In this document: positions 26,373-34,509 of the stretch, in pieces
Numbering within the stretch: the stretch's first letter is position 1
How the letters are laid out: each line of letters starts with the position of its first letter
Source: Fibrobacter sp.
Lineage (GTDB): Bacteria > Fibrobacterota > Fibrobacteria > Fibrobacterales > Fibrobacteraceae
Direction: 5' to 3'
Assembly: GCA_017965445.1 (NCBI GenBank)
Contig: JAGCPZ010000058.1
Location: 1 to 64,000 of the forward strand
DNA: 64,000 bases
Notes under the pieces: generated by a model
The model's database searches: none
The model's input: the letters and a program-made list of their open reading frames with translations, nothing else
What the model was told of the DNA's origin: nothing
Position numbers and translations under genes: made by a program

Positions 26373-28643
26373 ATGAGTGTGTTTTCAAAAATATTTAAGG
26401 CTTTGACATTTGTTCTTGCGGTATCGACATTTTCTTTTGCCGCCTTGGCCGACAGCGCGTCCAAGTTTTTGGGCAACATTCCCGTTTTTGGCGAAATCCC
26501 CGAAGATTACGGCACCTACTGGAATCAGATTACTGCCGAGAACGGGTGCGTTTGGGGCTATGTCGAAAAAACACGTGGTGAATACGATTGGACCGGTTGC
26601 GACCTCGCCTATAACTGGGCAAAAAAGAATCATGCGCATTTTACGTACCACACCCTGTTGTGGGGATCGCAAAATCCACAATGGTTAAGCAAACTCGATG
26701 TTGACGAAACCAAAAAAGCTTGGACAGATTGGATAGACTCCGTTAAAGAGCATTACCCCGACCTCGAAATGATTGAAGTAGTAAACGAGGCAGTCAAAAA
26801 CGGCAACAGCTATCATTCCAGTTTTTCCAACAACAAACTGATTGAGGCGCTAGGCGGCGATAGCGGAAACTACGAATTCGTGGTCACGGCGTTCAAAATG
26901 GCACGTGAACGCTGGCCCAAAGCCATCCTAATTTACAATGACTACAATACAATCCAATGGAATAAGGAGCAAGCCATAGACCTTATTAAGAAAATCAAGG
27001 CCCAGGGTGCGCCGATTGATGCCTTTGGAATGCAGTTTCACGAAACAACCGCACAAGGGAGCGGCAAACGCAAGTGCTTGCATTTCTCCGTCCTCAAACG
27101 CGCACTTAACGATGCACACGAACAAACAGGCCTTCCCATATACATTACACAATACGATGTCGGAGACAAGGACGATAATCTTCAGAAAAAGTGCTACATA
27201 GAGCATATTCCGCTCTTGATGGAAACAGAATACGTGAAGGGCATTACCCTTTGGGGCTACATTTACGGCAAAACTTGGTTGGAGGAGGGTAATTCCGGCC
27301 TTATCAAAGACGGCGTTGACCGCCCGGCAATGACTTGGCTCAAGGAATATTTCAAGGATTCGAGAGTTCGTCGCTATATGCTAGGCCTTGCCAACGGTGC
27401 AGAAAAACGTCTAGGTAATGTCATTGTCGATGATCAATCCATTCCCGAAGATTATGAGGACTACTGGAATGAAATTACTACGGATAACGCGTGCACATGG
27501 ATTGCCGTCGAAAAGGAACGCGGCAATTACGATTTTTCAAAATGCGATGCCGTTCATCAGTGGACTGTTTTAAATCGATGGGATACTCGCATGCCCTTCA
27601 AGTTCCGCAATCTGCTGAAAGGGACGCATTTACCACATTGGCTGAATGGGCTCGACGTGAACGAAACCAAGGAAGCCATTACGGCTTGGTTTGACGCTGT
27701 TGCCAAGCATTATCCCGAAATTTACCAGATTGAAGTTGTCGATGGAGCCGTCCGTAATAGCACAGGTCACTATCATTCCGGATTTGATGCCTACAACAAC
27801 GTAATTGAGGCTCTCGGCGGCGATGATGGCGACTACAAGTTTGTAGCCACGGCCTTCAATATGGCTCGTAAACGCTGGCCTTATGCGACCCTGATTTACA
27901 ACGATTATGACGAAATGCGTTGGGAAAACGATCCGACGGTTAATCTCATTCTGAAACTTCAAGAACAAAATGCGGCTATCGATGCATTTGGATTGCAGGC
28001 AGCAAACTGGATGATCCAAGGTTCAGGCCCTGAGATAAAGTGCATTGCCGGAAGTACAATACGGGACGGCATTCAAAAAATTTACGACAAGATAAAGATT
28101 CCCTTGCTCATTACAGAATACAGCATCGGTACGGATGATGACAACCTTCAGAAAGCTTGCTTTGCAGAACATATTCCCGTCTTCATGGAATCGGAATATG
28201 TTGCGGGAGTCACTCTGTGGGGCTACATTTACGGGGAAACGCCGCGGATGAGCCCCACAAATACAGGCCTCATCAAAAATGGAAATAATCGCCCCGCTAT
28301 GGACTGGCTTGAACAATATTTCATTAAGCACTGGGCAGACAGCAAGAACATGTGGTCCCGGGGCATTCCGACACACCCACTAGACTCGTTAGATTCAATC
28401 GCTTTGGAAAATCCAAATGCATTTGACAGAAAAATCGGTAACAGGATTCGCCTAGAGCAGAACACGCTCCAGAATTACGATGTATTCGATGTGCAAGGCG
28501 TGCACTTGAGCAAGCTCTCGGCATACGGCTTTAAAGATGCAGCCGCCAAGTTCAAGTCCACAAGCACCGCGAAGTCATCGGGAATCTACTTCTTGCGCAG
28601 CCGCACCACCGGCAAGATGAAGAGCGTTAGAGTCATGAGATAG
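26373..28643 (+). CDS. Tandem GH10 xylanase-like protein with reciprocal catalytic loss
   Basis: The 756-residue secreted protein has a signal peptide (MSVFSKIFKAL… to 'FAALAD'), two GH10-fold domains (about 29-340 and 345-670) and a roughly 65-residue C-terminal tail ('NYDVFDVQGVHLSKL', 'GIYFLRSRTTGKMKSVRVM') like type IX sorting domains. In domain 1 the acid/base Glu139 ('EVVNEAV') is kept but the nucleophile position reads 'YITQYDV', Gln260. In domain 2 the acid/base site reads 'EVVDGAV' (Asp457-Gly458), while Glu582 ('LITEYSI') remains; it also lacks the Trp of 'LLWG' and the His of 'MQFH'. Neither domain should hydrolyse xylan by the retaining mechanism. GGAG precedes the ATG. Confidence 0.9.
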   Translation: MSVFSKIFKALTFVLAVSTFSFAALADSASKFLGNIPVFGEIPEDYGTYWNQITAENGCVWGYVEKTRGEYDWTGCDLAYNWAKKNHAHFTYHTLLWGSQNPQWLSKLDVDETKKAWTDWIDSVKEHYPDLEMIEVVNEAVKNGNSYHSSFSNNKLIEALGGDSGNYEFVVTAFKMARERWPKAILIYNDYNTIQWNKEQAIDLIKKIKAQGAPIDAFGMQFHETTAQGSGKRKCLHFSVLKRALNDAHEQTGLPIYITQYDVGDKDDNLQKKCYIEHIPLLMETEYVKGITLWGYIYGKTWLEEGNSGLIKDGVDRPAMTWLKEYFKDSRVRRYMLGLANGAEKRLGNVIVDDQSIPEDYEDYWNEITTDNACTWIAVEKERGNYDFSKCDAVHQWTVLNRWDTRMPFKFRNLLKGTHLPHWLNGLDVNETKEAITAWFDAVAKHYPEIYQIEVVDGAVRNSTGHYHSGFDAYNNVIEALGGDDGDYKFVATAFNMARKRWPYATLIYNDYDEMRWENDPTVNLILKLQEQNAAIDAFGLQAANWMIQGSGPEIKCIAGSTIRDGIQKIYDKIKIPLLITEYSIGTDDDNLQKACFAEHIPVFMESEYVAGVTLWGYIYGETPRMSPTNTGLIKNGNNRPAMDWLEQYFIKHWADSKNMWSRGIPTHPLDSLDSIALENPNAFDRKIGNRIRLEQNTLQNYDVFDVQGVHLSKLSAYGFKDAAAKFKSTSTAKSSGIYFLRSRTTGKMKSVRVMR

Positions 28644-28651
28644 AAAGTCTG

Positions 28652-29788
28652 TTATCGTTTTTTCACACGACCTATATACGTTCCGTCTTTTTTGAGCAAG
28701 CTATTGTAATCGACCACCATTAGATGGTCTGCATGTTCCAATTCATCGACTACAAAGGAAAAATCCTTTAAGTCAAAACGGTATAGCACAAGAAATCCTT
28801 TTTTATCCTCGGCATTATCGTTTCTGCGGACCAAGGCATACAATTCGCTGCAACGCTTTCCATCTTGAGATACGCAAAAATGCTTGCTAGACACTCCGCC
28901 TAACGCAAAATCATCTATCATTAAGCTTTTTTGGTAAGTCACGGCGACCAAAGTATCTCCTTCATTTTCAACAAGCTTTTTTACACGGAAGTATGCTTTT
29001 TTAGACAAATCGCAGGGAATAGCGAAGCCATTTGCATAGCACATTTCAAAAGGAATAATGGAACTTTCATTTTCCTTGATAAATCGGCTAGCTAAACGTG
29101 TTTCGTAAATTGATGAAAATACATCTTCTATTCTATACTTATCGATAACATCCGATTCTTCAATACGCACGTCCATTCCATTTGTTGGCCAAGCAACAAG
29201 GAACTCTGCTAAAACATTTTCAGGGAAAAGCTTTTTTGAAACGGAAACATGCACATAAAGGTTATCACACTCTAGCCCATCCTTTGCTAAACATTCGGAT
29301 TCAAGAGATCCATCCTCGTTCAAATAGATTTCAGAATATTCGGCATACTCATCAGATTCCGAATACGCCATGAAGTCAACCTTTACTTTCACGCCCTTCA
29401 GGGAATCATTATAATTTAACTTTTTCACAAGGCTCACCAGCAAGGAAGAATCTAGCGAACAAGGATGCCTTAGCACAAAGCCATCTACATCGGAAAAACA
29501 AACTTTGTAATAAATCTGTTGATTTTCACGAACGGTCAATTTCCGTACATCTTTAAGCACCTTGTCTATTTCAGAACTGAATTTTCTATTTCTGAACACG
29601 CTCCATGCATTATCCAAATCAAAAAAATCATTGAGTCTTGTCGAATCCATTACGCTATAGGTTTTCAAAGAAACCGGACCCGAGAAAACCGCATTGGCTG
29701 AGGCCGTATTTTTAGATACCGGCTCGCTTTTTTGACCACATCCGACCAAAAGAACTATAACAAAAAAAACTAAAATTCTAAACAACAC
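28652..29788 (-). CDS. Lipoprotein of unknown function
   Basis: The lipobox 'LLVGC' follows a hydrophobic core, then about 360 residues rich in Val, Asp and Lys without serine blocks or obvious repeats. A long in-frame extension reaches 29917 over the preceding membrane-protein gene; I prefer the GTG at 29788 because it leaves a normal-length signal peptide, with a TTG at 29815 as an alternative. The gene is convergent with the xylanase gene, only eight bases apart. No family recognised. The start is uncertain by about 30 codons. Confidence 0.65.
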   Translation of the reverse strand: MLFRILVFFVIVLLVGCGQKSEPVSKNTASANAVFSGPVSLKTYSVMDSTRLNDFFDLDNAWSVFRNRKFSSEIDKVLKDVRKLTVRENQQIYYKVCFSDVDGFVLRHPCSLDSSLLVSLVKKLNYNDSLKGVKVKVDFMAYSESDEYAEYSEIYLNEDGSLESECLAKDGLECDNLYVHVSVSKKLFPENVLAEFLVAWPTNGMDVRIEESDVIDKYRIEDVFSSIYETRLASRFIKENESSIIPFEMCYANGFAIPCDLSKKAYFRVKKLVENEGDTLVAVTYQKSLMIDDFALGGVSSKHFCVSQDGKRCSELYALVRRNDNAEDKKGFLVLYRFDLKDFSFVVDELEHADHLMVVDYNSLLKKDGTYIGRVKKR

Positions 29789-29811
29789 TCTATTCGAGGA
29801 CTCGCAAAAAA

Positions 29812-30186
29812 TCAAAACGCAATGACGTTCACCCAATAACAGAATGCAGTCACAGCCGAAAGCGGAGTCATTACAAATCGCTCTTTCTTGCTTTTGGAAA
29901 AAAGATTGCCAAGGCAATTAAGCGACAAATAAACGGCAAAAAAAATCCCGATGATTTTAGTCACTTTATGGGAAAACCAAAGCGGGTAAACATGACCTAA
30001 TTGCAAAAGAACGATGGCAAAGAACACTTGCAACAACAACTGGGTCACAAGCACAAAACGCAATTTTGCCGGAAAGACTTTAAAGCGCCCTCCCAAGGTA
30101 AATTCGCCAAGTGGCACCCCCAGAATCAAGGCAATGCTCATGACAACCACGAGCAAAAGCAAAACGGCACCGATTATCGCAGTCAT
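29812..30186 (-). CDS. Four-helix membrane protein, paralogue 2
   Basis: MTAIIGAVLLLLVVVMSIALIL, 'LLLQVFFAIVLLQLGHVYPLWFSH', 'VTKIIGIFFAVYLSLNC' and 'CYWVNVIAF' match the product of 22987-23361 block for block. Both have 124 residues. The next gene downstream, a lipoprotein, may be cotranscribed with it. Function unknown. Confidence 0.75.
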   Translation of the reverse strand: MTAIIGAVLLLLVVVMSIALILGVPLGEFTLGGRFKVFPAKLRFVLVTQLLLQVFFAIVLLQLGHVYPLWFSHKVTKIIGIFFAVYLSLNCLGNLFSKSKKERFVMTPLSAVTAFCYWVNVIAF

Positions 30187-30236
30187 AAAAACCTCCAAAT
30201 AAAGTATAATGAAATTTCAGAAGAAGCGTCCGAAAT

Positions 30237-30539
30237 TTATTTCTTGTAGAGGTCGGAATGCGTCCCGGTATCTACCAACTCAAGAATCAAAATGTTTTCT
30301 TCAATTTTGTAGATGAGCAAAAGATCCGGTAGAACAAGGCATTCTCTGTGGCCAATCCAATTCCCTACTAATGCATGATCCTTAAATCGTGCGTCAAGAG
30401 ATTCACCTTTTTGCAACAAATTCACAACATCTTTGATTTTTCTAACGTTGTCCAAGTTTCTTTTGGCAATTAGTTTAAGATGTTTCTTGAAGCGGTTTGT
30501 AATCCGTAAATTATACTTGAACCCGTCTTTAGTACTCAT
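30237..30539 (-). CDS. YafQ/RelE-family mRNA interferase toxin
   Basis: The 100-residue toxin shows the YafQ pattern: 'RFKKHLKLIAKRN', 'FKDHALVGNWIGHRECLVLPDLLLIYKIE' with its histidines, and the C-terminal 'ELVDTGTHSDLYKK'. These toxins cleave mRNA in the ribosome A site. The start overlaps the antitoxin stop by four bases. The gene order (antitoxin then toxin) is the classical one. Confidence in the family is high; activity is inferred from intact HALVG and THSDL motifs. Confidence 0.9.
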   Translation of the reverse strand: MSTKDGFKYNLRITNRFKKHLKLIAKRNLDNVRKIKDVVNLLQKGESLDARFKDHALVGNWIGHRECLVLPDLLLIYKIEENILILELVDTGTHSDLYKK

Positions 30540-30811
30540 ACCTTTATATCCAACTCATCAAGCAATTCATCAAACGACGCATACGTCTTGGCGTTAGGAT
30601 CGTGAGCGAGTTCTTCGCCTTCCTTTATCGCTTCGAGGAGTTCTTTGGACGGAGGTCTAGTAACGGCAAACGGCAAGCCGTGGTGCAAAATGGCCTGTTT
30701 CAGAAAAACGGTAAACGCCTGGGAAAGAGTCAGTCCCAAGTCGTTGAAGAGTTCTGTTGCCTGAGCCTTAAGCTCTTTATCAATTCGAATATTTGTTACC
30801 ACGGTGCTCAT
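30536..30811 (-). CDS. RelB/DinJ-family antitoxin
   Basis: The 91-residue protein starts MSTVVTNIRIDKELKAQATELFNDLG and continues 'LTLSQAFTVFLKQAILHHGLPFAV', the ribbon-helix-helix of RelB/DinJ antitoxins, then a basic-to-acidic tail that wraps the toxin. It neutralises the YafQ-type toxin and represses its own operon. A start 78 bases upstream would add a non-conserved leader. The partner overlap is ATGA. Confidence 0.88.
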   Translation of the reverse strand: MSTVVTNIRIDKELKAQATELFNDLGLTLSQAFTVFLKQAILHHGLPFAVTRPPSKELLEAIKEGEELAHDPNAKTYASFDELLDELDIKV

Positions 30812-30915
30812 ACCCCTAAATATACCACAAAAAGTTGCTTTTGTAAAGCGATTGTTGTGTTTATGTTGCGAAACTATCGATTTCGTCATTTTTTCCCAAT
30901 TCCTCGAATTTTATC

Positions 30916-30971
30916 AAAGATAAAACAGGAATGAGCCGTAGCGTGCAACCGGTTGGTTGCAAAATTTTACA
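30916..30971. repeat. 56-bp direct repeat, left copy
   Basis: Starts AAAGATAAAACAGGAA and ends GTTGGTTGCAAAATTTTACA. It matches 31722-31777 at 49 of 56 positions, with no gap. The two copies flank the DUF4258 toxin-antitoxin pair. Confidence 0.85.
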
Positions 30972-31080
30972 CTAAAAAGCAAGTCCAAACGTCTCGTTAA
31001 TGCGTGTATATATAATGGTAGGGAAAGTTTCTCTATCGCCATACGGGGGCGTTCCCGATTTATGGTCAAAACTCTAAAAC

Positions 31081-31112
31081 GTATTGACAAAGTCAATACT
31101 GTAGAGTATATT
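31081..31112 (+). promoter_or_regulatory. Promoter and operator of the DUF4258 toxin-antitoxin pair
   Basis: TTGACA (31084-31089), 17 bases, then TATATT (31107-31112) is a consensus-type sigma-70 promoter. A perfect inverted repeat GTATTGAC-AAA-GTCAATAC (31081-31099) covers the -35 box. The toxin ATG is at 31117, four bases after the -10 element. Confidence 0.75.
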
Positions 31113-31116
31113 ATAT

Positions 31117-31341
31117 ATGAACATAAAAATAAGCGAACATGCAGCTAAAAGGATGGCAGAACGGAATATACCCGAAGATGTTATCCGAAATGCTTTCGAT
31201 GCCGAGGATTGGGAATCTTACGACGTGTCCGAAGTTGACGAATCCGCCATAATCGTGACAAAGACAATCAACGGGAAAAAATGGTGTTTCGTTTTTAACT
31301 GGGAAACGAAAACTCTTATCACCTGCTATCCGAGGAGGTAA
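31117..31341 (+). CDS. DUF4258-type toxin (RelE-like fold)
   Basis: The 74-residue protein reads 'ISEHAAKRMAERNIPEDVIRNAF', a small alpha/beta domain, and ends 'WCFVFNWETKTLITCYPRR', the pattern of DUF4258 proteins, small putative ribonuclease toxins. It is followed three bases later by an antitoxin-like gene, the reversed toxin-first order also seen in BrnTA. Its ATG sits so near the -10 box that the mRNA is probably leaderless. Toxicity is inferred from family and context. Confidence 0.78.
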   Translation: MNIKISEHAAKRMAERNIPEDVIRNAFDAEDWESYDVSEVDESAIIVTKTINGKKWCFVFNWETKTLITCYPRR

Positions 31342-31344
31342 CCA

Positions 31345-31668
31345 ATGTACAAAGGACTTACCGAAAAAGAAATTAAAATCGCCAAGCACTACGAGAATAT
31401 GACGGAAGCCGAAGCTAATGCGGAACATGAATGGGCTAAGGCAAATGGCCTGTCTTTTTCTGGACCAGGAGCGATGTCCAAAGTCATAGCGGCAGCAAAG
31501 ACCCGATCCGAGAACAAAGCCCGTATGGTGTCTATCCGCATGGACTGCGAGGACATCGAGGGCATCAAGGCCAAGGCTGCACGGATGGGGGTAAACTACC
31601 AGACGCTCATCAAAACGCTGGTCCACCGATATCTTAACGGCACTGTGACATTCTCTGAACTGTTTTAA
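31345..31668 (+). CDS. Antitoxin, BrnA/CopG-like ribbon-helix-helix protein
   Basis: The 107-residue product ends with 'ARMVSIRMDCEDIEGIKAKAARMGVNYQTLIKTLVHRYLNG', a ribbon-helix-helix DNA-binding element; the N-terminal half ('MTEAEANAEHEWAKANGL') is acidic and likely contacts the toxin. GGAGG lies just upstream, inside the toxin stop region ('AGGAGGTAACC'). It probably represses the operon at the palindrome 31081-31099. Confidence 0.8.
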   Translation: MYKGLTEKEIKIAKHYENMTEAEANAEHEWAKANGLSFSGPGAMSKVIAAAKTRSENKARMVSIRMDCEDIEGIKAKAARMGVNYQTLIKTLVHRYLNGTVTFSELF

Positions 31669-31721
31669 TGTTTGATGACTTCGGCCCGCCCTATGACGGG
31701 CTTTGTTTTTCAACGAATTAT

Positions 31722-31777
31722 AAAGATAAAACAGGAACGGGCTCTAGCGTGCAGTCAGTTGGTTGCAAAATTTTACA
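31722..31777. repeat. 56-bp direct repeat, right copy
   Basis: Second copy of 30916-30971 (49 of 56 identical). It lies between the antitoxin gene and the GC-rich element ahead of parC. Confidence 0.85.
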
Positions 31778-31784
31778 AGCATTT

Positions 31785-31899
31785 GCGTTAGGGATGGAAG
31801 CCCGCAAGGGTTAGGACTCGCGTAGCGAGGCTTAACGAACAGCGAGCAAGCGAGCTGATAGCGCGACAGCCCGACCCGGCGTAAGCCGGGGAACGCCCT
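31785..31899. other. GC-rich structured element upstream of parC
   Basis: GCGTTAGGGATGGAAGCCC opens and CCGGCGTAAGCCGGGGAACG leads to a closing CCCTA. The ends can pair (TAGGG/CCCTA), an inner CCCGGC-GTAA-GCCGGG hairpin is perfect, and 'GCGAGCAAGCGAGCTG' forms a middle stem. The base composition differs sharply from the A/T-rich flanks. It has no credible start codon; it is either a repeat or a folded RNA. Confidence 0.5.
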
Positions 31900-31903
31900 A
31901 TTT

Positions 31904-31922
31904 TTGCCCTAATGAGCACTAA
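31904..31922 (+). promoter_or_regulatory. 19-bp motif shared with the parE leader
   Basis: Second occurrence of TTGCCCTAATGNGCANTAA (see 16876-16894), 39 bp before the parC ATG. Confidence 0.4.
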
Positions 31923-31961
31923 ATTTTTTCTTCGCGGGAAAATTTTACTACATTTCGAGCC

Positions 31962-34502
31962 ATGAATCAAGAAACACCCGATACTACTCTAGGTTTATCT
32001 AACGTCAATCACCTAGAACGACTTTACGATGGTTGGTTCCTCGATTACGCCAGCTATGTGATTTTGGACCGTGCGGTCCCATATTTTGAAGATGGCCTGA
32101 AGCCTGTTCAGCGCCGTATTTTGCATTCCATGTTCGAAAACCACGATGGTCGTTACCAGAAGGTGGCAACGATTGTCGGTCGAACGATGGCTTACCACCC
32201 GCATGGCGATGCGTCCATTGGCGATGCTCTTGTGGGCCTCGGCCAGAAGAATTTGCTCATCGACACCCAGGGTAACTGGGGCAACCCTTACACGGGCGAC
32301 CGCGCTGCCGCACCCCGTTATATCGAAGGCCGCCTCACGCCGTTCGCTGTCGATGTCGTGTTCAACCCCGAAACGACGGAATGGATCCCGAGTTACGATG
32401 GCCGTAGCGAAGAACCGGTCACGCTCCCAGTCAAGTTTCCGCTGCTTTTGGCTCAGGGCGTCGACGGTATCGCAGTCGGTCTCTCGACTTCCATCCTCCC
32501 CCACAACTTCCGCGAACTCTGCGAGGCTAGCATTGCCTGCCTGCGCGGCAAGAAGTTTACGCTTTACCCGGATTTTTTCACGGGCGGCATCATCGACGTG
32601 ACCGACTACAACGACGGTCAACGCGGGGGCAAGGTCAAGGTCCGCGCAAAGATCGAGAAGGTCGATAACAAGACGCTCGCGATTCGCGAAATCCCGTACG
32701 GCACCACGACGGTGAGCCTTATCGAAAGCATCGTGAAGGCAAACGACAAGGGCAAAATCAAGATCAAGCACGTGGATGACAACACGAGTCAGGGCGTCGA
32801 AATTCTCGTGCACTTGCAGCCGGGGACGGACCCGCAGGTGGCCATCGATGCTCTCTACGCCTTTACGGACTGCGAAAAGTCGCTTTCTCCGTGCACTTGC
32901 GTCATTATCGACAAGCACCCGAAATTTGTCGGTGTTTCTGACATTTTGAAGCTCAACACGGAACACACCGTGAAGCTTTTGGAATGGGAACTCGCCAACG
33001 AGCTCAAGCACCTCGAAGACAAGTGGCACATGACCACGCTCGAAAAAATATTCATCGAGAAAGAAGTCTATGAGGTTATCAAGAAGGCGAAGGACCGTGA
33101 ACAAATTATTAGCCTCGTTCGCGAAGGCCTCACGCCGTACCTCAAGCGTCTGCACCGCAAGGAGGTTACAGACGAAGAAATTGGCAAGCTCATCGAAATC
33201 CCGATCCGCCGTATAAGCCATTACGACCGCGAAAAGGCCGACCAGCTTTTAAAGGAACTGGAAGAAAGCATTGCGACTTGCAAGTACAACCAGGAACACA
33301 TTATCGATTACGCCGTGAACCACTTCAAGAACATCTTGAAGAAGTACGGCGAAGGCAAGGAACGCCGCACGCAGATTGCCGAATTCGGTAAGGTGAACGC
33401 CGTGCACGTGGCTCTTGCAAACCAGAAACTTTACGTGAACCGCAAGGAAGGTTTCGTAGGCACGGGCATGAAGAAGGAAGAATACCTCTTCGACGTGTCG
33501 GAATACGATGACCTGATTGTGTTCAAGGCCGACGGCAGCTACAAGATTGTGAAAGTCAGCGACAAGGACTTTGTCGGTAAGGACATCATTCTCGTTGAAA
33601 AGTTCAACAAGGACGACGAACGCCATATTTACAACGTCATCCACCAGGACGGCAAGGACGGCTACGCTTATATCAAGCGTTTCAACGTCGGCGGCGTGAC
33701 TCGCGACAAGGATTACTACATGGGCAAGAACAAGCCCGGTAGCAAGATTCTTTACATGTCGAGCAACTTAAACGGCGAAGCCGAAGTCGTCGAAGTTATC
33801 TTGAAGCCGCGTCCGCGTATCAAGCTGAATTTTGAAGTCGATTTTAGCGAAGTCGAAGTCAAGGGACGTGGCGCCATTGGCAACATCGTTTCTAAGTACC
33901 CGATTAAGACGGTCAAGAGGCTGCGCAAGGGCGTTTCGACACTTGGTGCAAGAGTGCTTTACTTCGATGCTCCGAGCGGAATCGTCTCGACACAGAAGAA
34001 GGGCGATTGCCTCGGTGAATTTGGCGAAAACGATAAGCTCCTGATTATCAAGCAAGACGGTAGCGCCCGCGTGCACAACATGGCAGACCCGATTCTCGTG
34101 GGTTCGAACATCAAGTATCTGCACAAGTACGACCCCGCACAGGTCTTTACGGTGCTCTACTTCGAAGGCTCGAATTTCAACTACATGGTCAAGCGTTTCA
34201 ACCTCGAAGGTTGCCCCATGACGACGGAATTCAGCGTGGTTTCCGACCACAAGGACACGAAGCTCATCGAGCTCTTTGCAACTGATGACGCACGCGAACT
34301 GATGGAATACCAGGTCGGTCGCGAAGTCCAGAAGGAAGAACTCGACTTGACGGAAATTGCGGAAGTCAAGGGCTACAAGGCTCTCGGCAGCAAGTTCACC
34401 GCCAAGAAGATCAAGCGCGTGAGCCGCATTTCGCCGGCGGACCCGTTCAGCGACGGGAGCGGTGAAAGCGACAGCGAACTCGAAGAACCGAGTTTGTTCT
34501 AG
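31962..34502 (+). CDS. parC: Type IIA DNA topoisomerase subunit A (topoisomerase IV ParC type)
   Basis: The 846-residue subunit has the winged-helix core with 'RAVPYFEDGLKPVQRRIL', 'YHPHGDASIGDALVG', 'QGNWGNPYTGDRAAAPRY' and the catalytic Tyr120 (in 'AAPRYIEGRL'). The tower, coiled-coil gate and a C-terminal domain follow ('GFVGTGMKKEEYLFDV', 'VGGVTRDKDYYMGKN'), of the degenerate beta-pinwheel type found in Bacteroidota ParC. The usual Ser in the QRDR region ('HPHGDASIG') is present in that context. It partners ParE at 17120. The last 30 residues are an acidic Ser/Glu tail. Confidence 0.9.
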   Translation: MNQETPDTTLGLSNVNHLERLYDGWFLDYASYVILDRAVPYFEDGLKPVQRRILHSMFENHDGRYQKVATIVGRTMAYHPHGDASIGDALVGLGQKNLLIDTQGNWGNPYTGDRAAAPRYIEGRLTPFAVDVVFNPETTEWIPSYDGRSEEPVTLPVKFPLLLAQGVDGIAVGLSTSILPHNFRELCEASIACLRGKKFTLYPDFFTGGIIDVTDYNDGQRGGKVKVRAKIEKVDNKTLAIREIPYGTTTVSLIESIVKANDKGKIKIKHVDDNTSQGVEILVHLQPGTDPQVAIDALYAFTDCEKSLSPCTCVIIDKHPKFVGVSDILKLNTEHTVKLLEWELANELKHLEDKWHMTTLEKIFIEKEVYEVIKKAKDREQIISLVREGLTPYLKRLHRKEVTDEEIGKLIEIPIRRISHYDREKADQLLKELEESIATCKYNQEHIIDYAVNHFKNILKKYGEGKERRTQIAEFGKVNAVHVALANQKLYVNRKEGFVGTGMKKEEYLFDVSEYDDLIVFKADGSYKIVKVSDKDFVGKDIILVEKFNKDDERHIYNVIHQDGKDGYAYIKRFNVGGVTRDKDYYMGKNKPGSKILYMSSNLNGEAEVVEVILKPRPRIKLNFEVDFSEVEVKGRGAIGNIVSKYPIKTVKRLRKGVSTLGARVLYFDAPSGIVSTQKKGDCLGEFGENDKLLIIKQDGSARVHNMADPILVGSNIKYLHKYDPAQVFTVLYFEGSNFNYMVKRFNLEGCPMTTEFSVVSDHKDTKLIELFATDDARELMEYQVGREVQKEELDLTEIAEVKGYKALGSKFTAKKIKRVSRISPADPFSDGSGESDSELEEPSLF

Positions 34503-34509
34503 GGAATTC

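Noticed and set aside
30916-31777. The 56-bp repeats as integron attC sites
   Set aside because: No integron integrase is present, and the R-box pair and folded-strand layout of attC are not convincing.
32013-33221. 402-codon minus-strand open frame opposite parC
   Set aside because: It mirrors parC codons and has no recognisable protein features.
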